Source: Bufo bufo
Lineage: Eukaryota > Chordata > Amphibia > Anura > Bufonidae
Length of the DNA: 64,000 nucleotides
Assembly (NCBI RefSeq): GCF_905171765.1
Contig: NC_053392.1
Span: forward strand, 340,721,010-340,785,009
Direction: 5' to 3'
Part shown: piece by piece, positions 23,449 to 33,544 of the stretch
How the letters are laid out: every line of letters starts with the position of its first letter
Position numbering within the stretch: position 1 is the stretch's first letter
Made by a program: the position numbers and the translations under genes
The notes under the pieces: model-generated
The model's database searches: none
Seen by the model: only the letters and a program-made list of their open reading frames with translations
What the model was told of the DNA's origin: nothing

Positions 23449-23755
23449 GGGTCCATTCACACATCCGTAGTGCATTGCGGATCCGCAAATTGCAGATCCG
23501 CAATACACCCGGCCAGCACCCCCATAGAACTGCCTATTCTTGTCTGCAATTGCGGACGAGAATTGAACATGTTCTATTTTTTTCGGGAGCCGCGGACCAA
23601 AAGATCGTCGGTGCGCTCCGGAAATGCGGATGCAGAAAGCACATAGTGTGCTCTCCGCATCCATTCCATCCTCATAGAAAATGAATGGGTCCGCACCCGT
23701 TCTGCAATTTGCGTAACGGATGCGGACCCATTATTACGGATGTGTGAATGGAGCC
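23449..23755. mobile_element. Foldback MITE, GGCTCCATTCACAC ends
   Basis: Ends GGGTCCATTCACACATCCG and inverted CGGATGTGTGAATGGAGCC. TAA lies on the left and TTA on the right. The interior consists of inverted GCGGATCCGCAA-like text. Closely similar to the copy at 47019-47325. Confidence 0.82.
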
Positions 23756-23800
23756 TTACTGGGGAACACTGACAGACATTTTCCCCCATAAAATGCCTTA

Positions 23801-24079
23801 AACATAGAAACATAGAAACATAGAATGTGTCGGCAGATAAGAACCATTTGGCCCATCTAGTCTGCCCAATATACTGAATACTATGAATAGCCCCTGGCCC
23901 TATCTTATATGAAGGATGGCCTTATGCCTATCCCATGCATGCTTAAACTCCTTCACTGTATTTGCAGCAACCACTTCTGCAGGAAGGCTATTCCATGCAT
24001 CCACTACTCTCTCAGTAAAGTAATACTTCCTTATATTACTTTTAAACCTATGCCCCTCTAATTTAAAACTGTGCCACAT
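23801..24079 (-). mobile_element. CR1 LINE 3' end
   Basis: The segment starts with 8-bp repeats CATAGAAA CATAGAAA CATAGAAT, the complement of the ATTCTRTG repeats that end CR1 elements. The rest matches, with few changes, the 3' untranslated part of the copy at 54835-55451, so this is a 5'-truncated minus-strand insertion. Confidence 0.8.
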
Positions 24080-24330
24080 ACCTCAGAGTAGTCACTAATA
24101 GGAACCATTGGCAGCTTAAAGATAATATTTCCGTGGTACAAGACTTAATAAACAGAAGCATGGTTGGCAAAGCTAATGCAACACAATAAGACAAACAGGT
24201 CAAAGCAGGCAGCGAAAAGGTAGAGTCAGAAAACTGTCCAGGTCAAATTAAAATTTGCAAACAATAAACTCCTTTACAAACCATAATTATCCAAGGAGCC
24301 CTGTGAAAGTTCTGAGCAAGTGGCTATAGG

Positions 24331-24637
24331 GGCTTTCTAGGACCTCACGTGCGGCGCGAGATTACGCCATCACGCTGGCCAGTGTGGTGACGCATGACAT
24401 CATCATGCCGGCCGGCGTGATGATGTAATCTCACGCCGTACAGGATTTCGGCCGAGATCTTCAAGCAAGATGGGGGCTGGCAGGCCTTCCAGTGCAAATG
24501 GGGGCGGTAAGTTTAAGTTTCAGGATTAATCGATTCGCTGACACGAAGCACGAGGAAATTCGGCTTCTAGGCGACTCGAATAATTCCTGAAATTCGGATC
24601 AAATTCCACTTCGTGGGATTCGATTAGCTCATCTCTA
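24331..24637. mobile_element. Right end of CTAGAGATGAGC-type element
   Basis: Ends in TTCGATTAGCTCATCTCTA, the inverted form of the 17966 terminus. The preceding text has ATTCG-rich motifs and an inverted repeat around ATGCCGGCCGGCGTGATG. Either it pairs with the 17966 end (a 6.7-kb span with later insertions) or it is an independent fragment. The 250 bp before it show nothing recognisable. Confidence 0.55.
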
Positions 24638-24639
24638 AT

Positions 24640-26141
24640 TATGACATTATCACAGTCACCATGTCTATTACCACAGGAAAGTTCTGGTATATTTATCTTC
24701 TGAATGGCCAGACATTTACTATATTAGCTATATTTGAAAATGCACATCTCACTCATTTTTCTTAGGATATGCCAATTTTTAGCTGTTACTCCGCATCCCT
24801 TACAATTCTGGCCTGGTCCTGGCAGAATGAAAAGCAGGAAAAATAGAAAAATGTCACAGATGTGAACTTGGCCTTAGTTCTTTTAGGATTGTTGGAGATT
24901 TTAGTAGTTTAACAGGGCAAACTTTAAAAAAAAAACACATGTGCCATACAGCTAGCCCCCTGATGCCATCAGCAGAATAGAAGAGCCATTTACAGTAGTC
25001 TCTTCCCTCTATGTTGTGTATGTGTTGCAAAAAGTGCAAAGTTCAAAGTTTTAATGGCCAATCTGCTCCATCACTATTGAAGCACTTCCTTCTTATAGAG
25101 ATACAGTATATCAAGCGTTTTGCTGATATTGTGATTCCCCAATGTGGAATGGTTGCTCCATTAATGCAATAACTAGCATATTTCTCCCATCTGTTCAGAC
25201 AGTGACGATTGAGGAGACAGAACTGCATTGACCATATGTAAACCACATTACAAATAAAATAATGTATATCAAGTCCATCAAGTATATCAAGTCATTTAAC
25301 CCTTTCTGGCAGCTGCACTCCAATCCTCTATAACATCAAATCTTTACTCAATACAATCAACAAACTGGCAAATCTGTCACCTGATAGGCCATACCATAAA
25401 GTACTGCAGAACCTATAAGTGCACATTTCATAGTCAGAACTGTACAGTTTGGGAAAATTAAAGCTAACATGGGTCCTGGGCTGTATGAAGATTGTCGACC
25501 CCCTTGCCAGTCTAAAAGTTTCAAATGATCTGGTGATTATTGCACAGATACAATAACAGAGCCAAGCTTACTTCATAGATGAGGTATCTAGATGTGTATT
25601 ACAGCAGTGAGTGTGGAACCACTGTGGGCTAAAACTAAGGGCGTTATTCTGGCATTCCTCTGGTATTCACCCTTTAACCCCTGTACAGGGATCTGGACTT
25701 CGCTGCAGGGAGCCACCAGACTGCTACCTCTTGGAATAGTCCTAGTGTGGTTGACATCTGACTCTCGGGGGTCAGAGAAATTGGTGCAGAGCATTGAAGG
25801 ATCAAGCAAAACTTCTAGTCATTAACAGGCCGAGATCAGGACAGGCAAAGTTTATGCGAACACTTGAAACGGGTCCAAGGTCGGGGCTGGCAGTAGAGTG
25901 TCACAACGGTAAACAAGTAGGCAGAAGAGAGTCAGAGTGGAGAAATTGGAAAGAAGTCAGTACACATGTTAACCTTTGCAGTACTTCAGATGGAGGTGAG
26001 GTTCAATGAAGAGACACAAGGTTAATGGATTGGCACTAATGCCCGCCAAAGCTTAGTACATGCATTTGGAACCAAGTTTATATTTGCCTCTGTCACTACC
26101 ATTGTAAAAAAAAGGATCTATCAAAAACATATGAATATGTT
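24640..26141. other. No gene seen
   Basis: Anonymous DNA. Overlapping ORFs on both strands near 25588-26009 have no recognisable motif. Confidence 0.45.
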
Positions 26142-26833
26142 TTAACCCTTTCACCCCAGAGTCTTTTTTTAGTTTTTGTATTTTTGTTTTTCACTCTCTT
26201 TTCTGCAGCCATAACCTTTTTTATTTTTCTGTTCACATAACCGTATCAGGGCTTGTTTTTTGTGGGGCACCATTTAATATTGCATCCAATGTAATGGGGA
26301 GCTTAAAAAAATTCCAAATGGGGTGAAATTGGAAATAAAATGCAATTCCGCCACAGTTTTATGGGTTTAATTTTTACGGTGTTCCCTATCCTGTAAAACG
26401 GACCTATTACTTTCATTCTCTGGGTCAGTATGATTACGGCGAAACCACAATTGTATCGTTTTTCTTGCGTTTTAAAACACATTTTTATATTTTCAAAAAC
26501 GTTTTTTTGCACTTTTTTTTATAGTTATCATAAGGAACTTTCACAAGCAATCATTAGATTGCTTCTCTCATAGACCCCAATGCATTAGACTGTTTTGGAC
26601 CTGTCCTATGTTCCAACCTACAACACTTTTGCATACAGGTTGTGCTAATTATTTCTATTTTAATGTTCCTATGGAGCACTGCCACTGGCAGGAACTCCAT
26701 GGGAACTTCTGTGCGACAGCCTCGGATCATGCAGGAGTACCTCTCCAGCATGTGCACGCTCCAGCATGAACTTCAGGGTTTTTGTGCTCTGAGATGCAGT
26801 GGTCACATTTAACCACGACATTTAAGAGGTTAA
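26142..26833. mobile_element. Non-autonomous TTAA element
   Basis: TTAA at 26142-26145 followed by CCCTTTCACCCCAG, and at the other end AAGAGG before TTAA at 26830-26833. The ends are only loosely inverted (CCCTTTCA versus CCTCTTAA). The TTAA target with C-rich ends suggests a piggyBac-like non-autonomous element. The interior is AT-rich and without transposase. Confidence 0.5.
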
Positions 26834-26849
26834 ATGTATGCGATCAATG

Positions 26850-27360
26850 TTATTGTCAATTGCATAAATTAGCCCTAAGTGCCCTTCGCGCTTTCAAGGG
26901 GGTGCCATCTTTAAAGACCCGCACTGCGTTGTGTATGTAGGAAGAGAAAGATCTTGATGGGCTTTTGCTGATGTTGAACTTCTAACACAAGTAATTGTGT
27001 CTTTTACATCTTCTACTATAAGACGCAAAGCACTGCAGCAAGATTACTCTCTGCATGATTTTCTCAAAATGGCCCAAGCAGATGGCAGAAACAGCAGATC
27101 CTAAGGCCACTACAATGGAAAAAGGTGATCATGTCCATGTGAATAACCTAAAACATAAAATTACAGTGGACAATCGAGCTCAGAAACAAAAGAAATGTTA
27201 CCGATGTGGAAAATATTTTCCTCATACAAACAAATGTCCAGCTATAGGGCAAACATGCAGCAAATGTGGTAAAAATAACTTTTTTGCAGCTGTCTGCAAA
27301 TCAGCATTTAAGTCCCTTTCAAATACAGCCAAACAGGCCAATGTCTTATTTAAAACTTAG
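26850..27360 (+). pseudogene. Ty3/gypsy gag remnant with two zinc knuckles
   Basis: The 101-codon ORF at 27055-27360 carries CYRCGKYFPHTNKC and CSKCGKNNFFAAVC, two nucleocapsid-type knuckles. The second has F in place of the usual H. Just upstream, in another frame, RRKALQQDYSLHDFLKMAQ looks like the preceding gag linker helix. No protease or polymerase follows. The knuckle text is of the K02A2.6-like gypsy type, as is the RT remnant at 55.5 kb, but a link between the two is not shown. Confidence 0.7.
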
Positions 27361-28293
27361 CTTTTAATACATCAAACGATAAGTGGTATACACACTTCCT
27401 AACAATGTGCCCCAATCCAAAACAAAACAAACAAAAACACAAATCAAACAACCCAAAAACTGGGATGAAAAGTAGCTGGTATAATATGGATAGATCTTAC
27501 CAGTGCTAAATCTGCTCAGGTGGAGGTGATGGTGGACCACGCTTGATGATCAATTTCTCAATTCGGTTTTCACCATAAGATGTTACTCAGTGGGTTTCAC
27601 ACCTAGAGAGAAAGGGGCCAAGGCCATATATCTGACCCTAGTATGCCCTAAACAGGCTAGTATACCCTGAGTCATCACACTGAAAAGAGCGCCCCCGTCC
27701 GGAACCTTTTCCTGATTTGGAGGACCTGGACAACCCTACCTACCGGAGTCAGTGTTCTCACTGGAGGGCAGGGGGAAAAAAACTACTCTCAAATTGACAG
27801 AAAATGCCCCAATGCGTTTCATCAAAATATTTCATGCCCCAGAATCGTCAGGGGACAAGGGGCAATATCACGTCAGATGTTGTAGTGATTTCTACATCAG
27901 ACATTGACCAGGTGCATTATAGTCTTCAATACAGCTCCCGGTTCATTAGGGGTAAAAAATAACCCCATCGAAAATCAGTAAAGAAGGATATAGTATATGC
28001 AGAGTCCTTACTCATGGCAGGGAGGGTATGGTATGCAAAATCCTCCCCATTCAGGTGGTAGCAAGCGTGTGGCCCAGGCTATTCTCCTGATAAGTGCAGG
28101 GACGCTCTTTGGTTCACAGCGTCTCTTTTACGGCATTTGTTGTGTTACCAGTGTGCATAAATCAGAGGAGGGAAAGAAAAAAATAAAAGGAAAAAAAAAG
28201 AAGAAAGAGGAGAAGAAAAAAAGGAGGGGGGGGGGGGGAGAAAGAAAAGAGAAGGAAAGAAGAGAAAAAAAGAAAAAAGAGAAAAAAATATGG
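27361..28293. other. No gene; purine-rich tract at right
   Basis: Anonymous DNA followed at 28163-28290 by a strand-biased purine tract of GAAA/GGGGG units. Phenylalanine-rich antisense ORFs there are low-complexity artefacts. A hammerhead-like motif is listed separately. Confidence 0.5.
27803..27866 (-). ncRNA. Hammerhead-ribozyme-like motif (weak)
   Basis: On the minus strand: TGCCCC outer arm, CTGACGA (27851-27845), a long loosely paired insert, GAAAC (27820-27816), GCATT and GGGGCA outer arm. CUGANGA and GAAAC are both kept and the outer arms pair (TGCCCC with GGGGCA), but stem II is poor. Confidence 0.3.
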
Positions 28294-28301
28294 GTCCTAA
28301 G

Positions 28302-28425
28302 TAGTGTTGAGCGAACAGTTCGAGCATAGTTCGGGTCCGTACCGAATTTTGGGGTGTTCGTGACACGGACCCGAACCCGAACTTTTTCGTAAAAGTTCGG
28401 GTTCGGGTTCGTCGTTCGGCATGTA
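28302..28425. promoter_or_regulatory. Left TIR and GTTCGG-rich subterminal region
   Basis: After the 15-bp end, GTTCG and its inverse appear repeatedly (for example CCGAACCCGAAC, GTTCGGGTTCGGGTTCG). Several hAT transposases, for example that of maize Ac, bind short repeated subterminal hexamers, so these are candidate binding sites. Function is inferred. Confidence 0.6.
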
Positions 28426-29116
28426 TTTTGGCGCATTTTGAAAGGCTGCAAAGCAGCCAATCAACATGCATCATACTACTTGCCCTAAGATGCCATCGCA
28501 GCCATGCCTACTATTGGCAAGGCTGTGATTGGCCAAGTGCAGCATGTGACTCAGCCTCTTTATAAGCTTGTGCGCACGTCGGGACGTGCTCACTCCCGAT
28601 GTGAATAGAACAGGGATAGACGCAGCTGATGCTAGGGCGAGAATAGGCAGGGATAATTGAATAACTGGAAGCAAATTTCTCTCCTCCACCTGTGATTCAT
28701 CTGAACAACTGCAGCTGAGCTGCTTTTTTGATAGGGATTGGCTATTTTTAGAGTGGCCAGAGTGATTTTTCCATCCACATGTACCTGGGCTGACCGCCGG
28801 CCGCCATTTTGCGACTTGTAGTGCTGCAGCAGAAGCTGCCACAGTGTGCATTCCAAAGCTCCAAACAAGTCAGACATCTACACCTGGGATTCAGACCAAT
28901 AGCGATTTAGCAGCACAGTCCAAGGCTATTTTTTTTAAAGGTTGTGCAGACCATTTTGTGGCACATGTTACTGGGCTGATAGGCGGCGGCCATCTTGGGA
29001 CTAGTGCTGCAGCACAATCTCTCCCAACGTCCATTAATCACTTGTAATAGTGGTCTGTGCCATAGAAATCCTACATCAGGGACTTGGGTGTGCTTGTGTC
29101 ACCCCTACTAATACCA

Positions 29117-32100
29117 GTCCACCTGTAATCCATACAGTGAAAAGCCATAAAGTATTCCAGTGAGGGAATTTTTTTTTTATTTAAAAAAGGCCAAGTTAGT
29201 TTATCTGGCGTTCAATATACTAGATACAGTTAGGCCTGCGTTTCATACATCTGGAATTAGCAAACTAATGTGCTGGGGTTGGGAAAACATATATGTACCC
29301 ATACTAGAATCTGTCAAAGAAAGCGGTACTCACATATAACAGTCATTCCATCTGTAATCCATACAGTCAAAAGACTGAAAGTATTCCAGTGAGGGAATTT
29401 TTTTTATTTAAAAAAGGCCAAGTTAGTTTATCTGGCGTTCAATATACTAGATACAGTTAGGCCTGCGTTTCATACATCTGGAATTAGCAAACTAATGTGC
29501 TGGGGTTGGGAAAACATATATGTACCTATACTAGAATCTGTCAAAGAAAGCGGTACTCACATATAACAGTCATTCCATCTGTAATCCATACAGTCAAAAG
29601 ACTGAAAGTATTCCAGTGAGGGAATTTTTTTTATTTAAAAAAGGCCAAGTTAGTTTATCTGGCGTTCAATATACTAGATACAGTTAGGCCTGCGTTTCAT
29701 ACATCTGGAATTAGCAAACTAATGTGCTGGGGTTGGGAAAACATATATGTACCCATACTAGAATCTGTCAAAGAAAGCGGTACTCACATATAACAGTCAT
29801 TCCATCTGTAATCCATACAGTCAAAAGACTGAAAGTATTCCAGTGAGGGAATTTTTTTTATTTAAAAAAGGCCAAGTTAGTTTATCTGGCGTTCAATATA
29901 CTAGATACAGTTAGGCCTGCGTTTCATACATCTGGAATTAGCAAACTAATGTGCTGGGGTTGGGAAAACATATATGTACCCATACTAGAATCTGTCAAAG
30001 AAAGCGGTACTCACATATAACAGTCATTCCATCTGTAATCCATACAGTCAAAAGACTGAAAGTATTCCAGTGAGGGGATTTTTTTTATTTAAAAAAGGCC
30101 AAGTTAGTTTATCTGGCGTTCAATATACTAGATACAGTTAGGCCTGCGTTTCATACATCTGGAATTAGCAAACTAATGTGCTGGGGTTGGGAAAACATAT
30201 ATGTACCCATACTAGAATCTGTCAAAGAAAGCGGTACTCACATATAACAGTCATTCCATCTGTAATCCATACAGTCAAAAGACTGAAAGTATTCCAGTGA
30301 GGGAATTTTTTTTATTTAAAAAAGGCCAAGTTAGTTTATCTGGCGTTCAATATACTAGATACAGTTAGGCCTGCGTTTCATACATCTGGAATTAGCAAAC
30401 TAATGTGCTGGGGTTGGGAAAACATATATGTACCCATACTAGAATCTGTCAAAGAAAGCGGTACTCACATATAACAGTCATTCCATCTGTAATCCATACA
30501 GTCAAAAGACTGAAAGTATTCCAGTGAGGGAATTTTTATTTTATTTAAAAAAGGCCAAGTTAGTTTATCTGGCGTTCAATATACTAGATACAGTTAGGCC
30601 TGCGTTTCATACATCTGGAATTAGCAAACTAATGTGCTGGGGTTGGGAAAACATATATGTACCCATACTAGAATCTGTCAAAGAAAGCGGTACTCACATA
30701 TAACAGTCATTCCATCTGTAATCCATACAGTCAAAAGACTGAAAGTATTCCAGTGAGGGGATTTTTTTTATTTAAAAAAGGCCAAGTTAGTTTATCTGGC
30801 GTTCAATATACTAGATACAGTTAGGCCTGCGTTTCATACATCTGGAATTAGCAAACTAATGTGCTGGGGTTGGGAAAACATATATGTACCCATACTAGAA
30901 TCTGTCAAAGAAAGCAGTACTCACATATAACAGTCATTCCATCTGTAATCCATACAGTCAAAAGACTGAAAGTATTCCAGTGAGGGAATTTTTTTTATTT
31001 AAAAAAGGCCAAGTTAGTTTATCTGGCGTTCAATATACTAGATACAGTTAGGCCTGCGTTTCATACATCTGGAATTAGCAAACTAATGTGCTGGGGTTGG
31101 GAAAACATATATGTACCCATACTAGAATCTGTCAAAGAAAGCGGTACTCACATATAACAGTCATTCCATCTGTAATCCATACAGTCAAAAGACTGAAAGT
31201 ATTCCAGTGAGGGGATTTTTTTTATTTAAAAAAGGCCAAGTTAGTTTATCTGGCGTTCAATATACTAGATACAGTTAGGCCTGCGTTTCATACATCTGGA
31301 ATTAGCAAACTAATGTGCTGGGGTTGGGAAAACATATATGTACCCATACTAGAATCTGTCAAAGAAAGCGGTACTCACATATAACAGTCATTCCATCTGT
31401 AATCCATACAGTCAAAAGACTGAAAGTATTCCAGTGAGGGAATTATTTTTATTTAAAAAAGGCCAAGTTAGTTTATCTGGCGTTCAATATACTAGATACA
31501 GTTAGGCCTGCGTTTCATACATCTGGAATTAGCAAACTAATGTGCTGGGGTTGGGAAAACATATATGTACCCATACTAGAATCTGTCAAAGAAAGCGGTA
31601 CTCACATATAACAGTCATTCCATCTGTAATCCATACAGTCAAAAGACTGAAAGTATTCCAGTGAGGGAATTTTTTTTATTTAAAAAAGGCCAAGTTAGTT
31701 TATCTGGCGTTCAATATACTAGATACAGTTAGGCCTGCGTTTCATACATCTGGAATTAGCAAACTAATGTGCTGGGGTTGGGAAAACATATATGTACCCA
31801 TACTAGAATCTGTCAAAGAAAGCGGTACTCACATATAACAGTCATTCCATCTGTAATCCATACAGTCAAAAGACTGAAAGTATTCCAGTGAGGGAATTTT
31901 TTTTTTATTTAAAAAAGGCCAAGTTAGTTTATCTGGCGTTCAATATACTAGATACAGTTAGGCCTGCATTTCATACATCTGGAATTAGCAAACTAATGTG
32001 CTGGGGTTGGGAAAACATATATGTACCCATACTAGAATCTGTCAAAGAAAGCGGTACTCACATATAACAGTCATTCCATCTGTAATCCATACAGTCAAAA

Positions 32101-33490
32101 GACTGAAAGTATTCCAGTGAGGGAATTTATTTTATTTAAAAAAGGCCAAGTTAGTTTATCTGGCGTTCAATATACTAGATACAGTTAAGCCTGCGTTTCA
32201 TACATCTGGAATTAGCAAACTAATGTGCTGGGGTTGGGAAAACATATATGTACCCATACTAGAATCTGTCAAAGAAAGCGGTACTCACATATAACAGTCA
32301 TTCCATCTGTAATCCATACAGTCAAAAGACTGAAAGTATTCCAGTGAGGGAATTTTTTTTTATTTAAAAAAGGCCAAGTTAGTTTATCTGGCGTTCAATA
32401 TACTAGATACAGTTAGGCCTGCGTTTCATACATCTGGAATTAGCAAACTAATGTGCTGGGGTTGGGAAAACATATATGTACCCATACTAGAATCTGTCAA
32501 AGAAAGCGGTACTCACATATAACAGTCATTCCATCTGTAATCCATACAGTCAAAAGACTGAAAGTATTCCAGTGAGGGGATTTTTTTTATTTAAAAAAGG
32601 CCAAGTTAGTTTATCTGGCGTTCAATATACTAGATACAGTTATGCCTGCGTTTCATACATCTGGAATTAGCAAACTAATGTGCTGGGGTTGGGAAAACAT
32701 ATATGTACCCATACTAGAATCTGTCAAAGAAAGCGGTACTCACATATAACAGTCATTCCATCTGTAATCCATACAGTCAAAAGACTGAAAGTATTCCAGT
32801 GAGGGGATTTTTTTTATTTAAAAAAGGCCAAGTTAGTTTATCTGGCGTTCAATATACTAGATACAGTTAGGCCTGCGTTTCATACATCTGGAATTAGCAA
32901 ACTAATGTGCTGGGGTTGGGAAAACATATATGTACCCATACTAGAATCTGTCAAAGAAAGCGGTACTCACATATAACAGTCATTCCATCTGTAATCCATA
33001 CAGTCAAAAGACTGAAAGTATTCCAGTGAGGGAATTTTTTTTTTATTTAAAAAAGGCCAAGTTAGTTTATCTGGCGTTCAATATACTAGATACAGTTAGG
33101 CCTGCGTTTCATACATCTGGAATTAGCAAACTAATGTGCTGGGGTTGGGAAAACATATATGTACCCATACTAGAATCTGTCAAAGAAAGCGGTACTCACA
33201 TATAACAGTCATTCCATCTGTAATCCATACAGTCAAAAGACTGAAAGTATTCCAGTGAGGGGATTTTTTATTTATTTAAAAAAGGCCAAGTTAGTTTATC
33301 TGGCGTTCAATATACTAGATACAGTTAGGCCTGCGTTTCATACATCTGGAATTAGCAAACTAATGTGCTGGGGTTGGGAAAACATATATGTACCCATACT
33401 AGAATCTGTCAAAGAAAGCGGTACTCACATATAACAGTCATTCCATCTGTAATCCATACAGTCAAAAAACTGAAAGTATTCCAGTGAGGG
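29117..33490. repeat. 227-bp satellite-like array, about 19 units
   Basis: The text CATTCCATCTGTAATCC recurs every 227 bp from 29344 to 33439 (18 periods), with a diverged first unit at 29117. Units differ by single substitutions and by length of the T-run after CCAGTGAGG. Each holds GGAATTTTTTTTATTTAAAA, CAATATACTAGATACAG and CAAACTAATGTGCTGGGG. The first unit is the most diverged, and the last runs directly into the transposase promoter. Uniformity implies recent amplification or continued homogenisation. Confidence 0.97.
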
Positions 33491-33498
33491 GATTTTGC

Positions 33499-33517
33499 TT
33501 ATAAAAATAATATATTT
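33499..33517 (+). promoter_or_regulatory. TATA-box-like element before transposase
   Basis: TTATAAAAATAATATATTT lies 28-46 bp before the ATG at 33545, at the 3' edge of the repeat array where the unit sequence breaks off. A TATA box this close would leave a very short 5' leader, so the real start may lie further upstream, within the array. Confidence 0.45.
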
Positions 33518-33544
33518 CATTGTGGTGCGAGTTGAATCGCAACA

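Noticed and set aside
28128..28474. Phenylalanine/serine-rich antisense ORFs that look like membrane proteins
   Set aside because: Translation of a purine tract read antisense; low complexity.
29117..33490. CRISPR-like regular repeat array
   Set aside because: Whole 227-bp units are repeated with no unique spacers, in a eukaryotic transposon; it is a tandem satellite.
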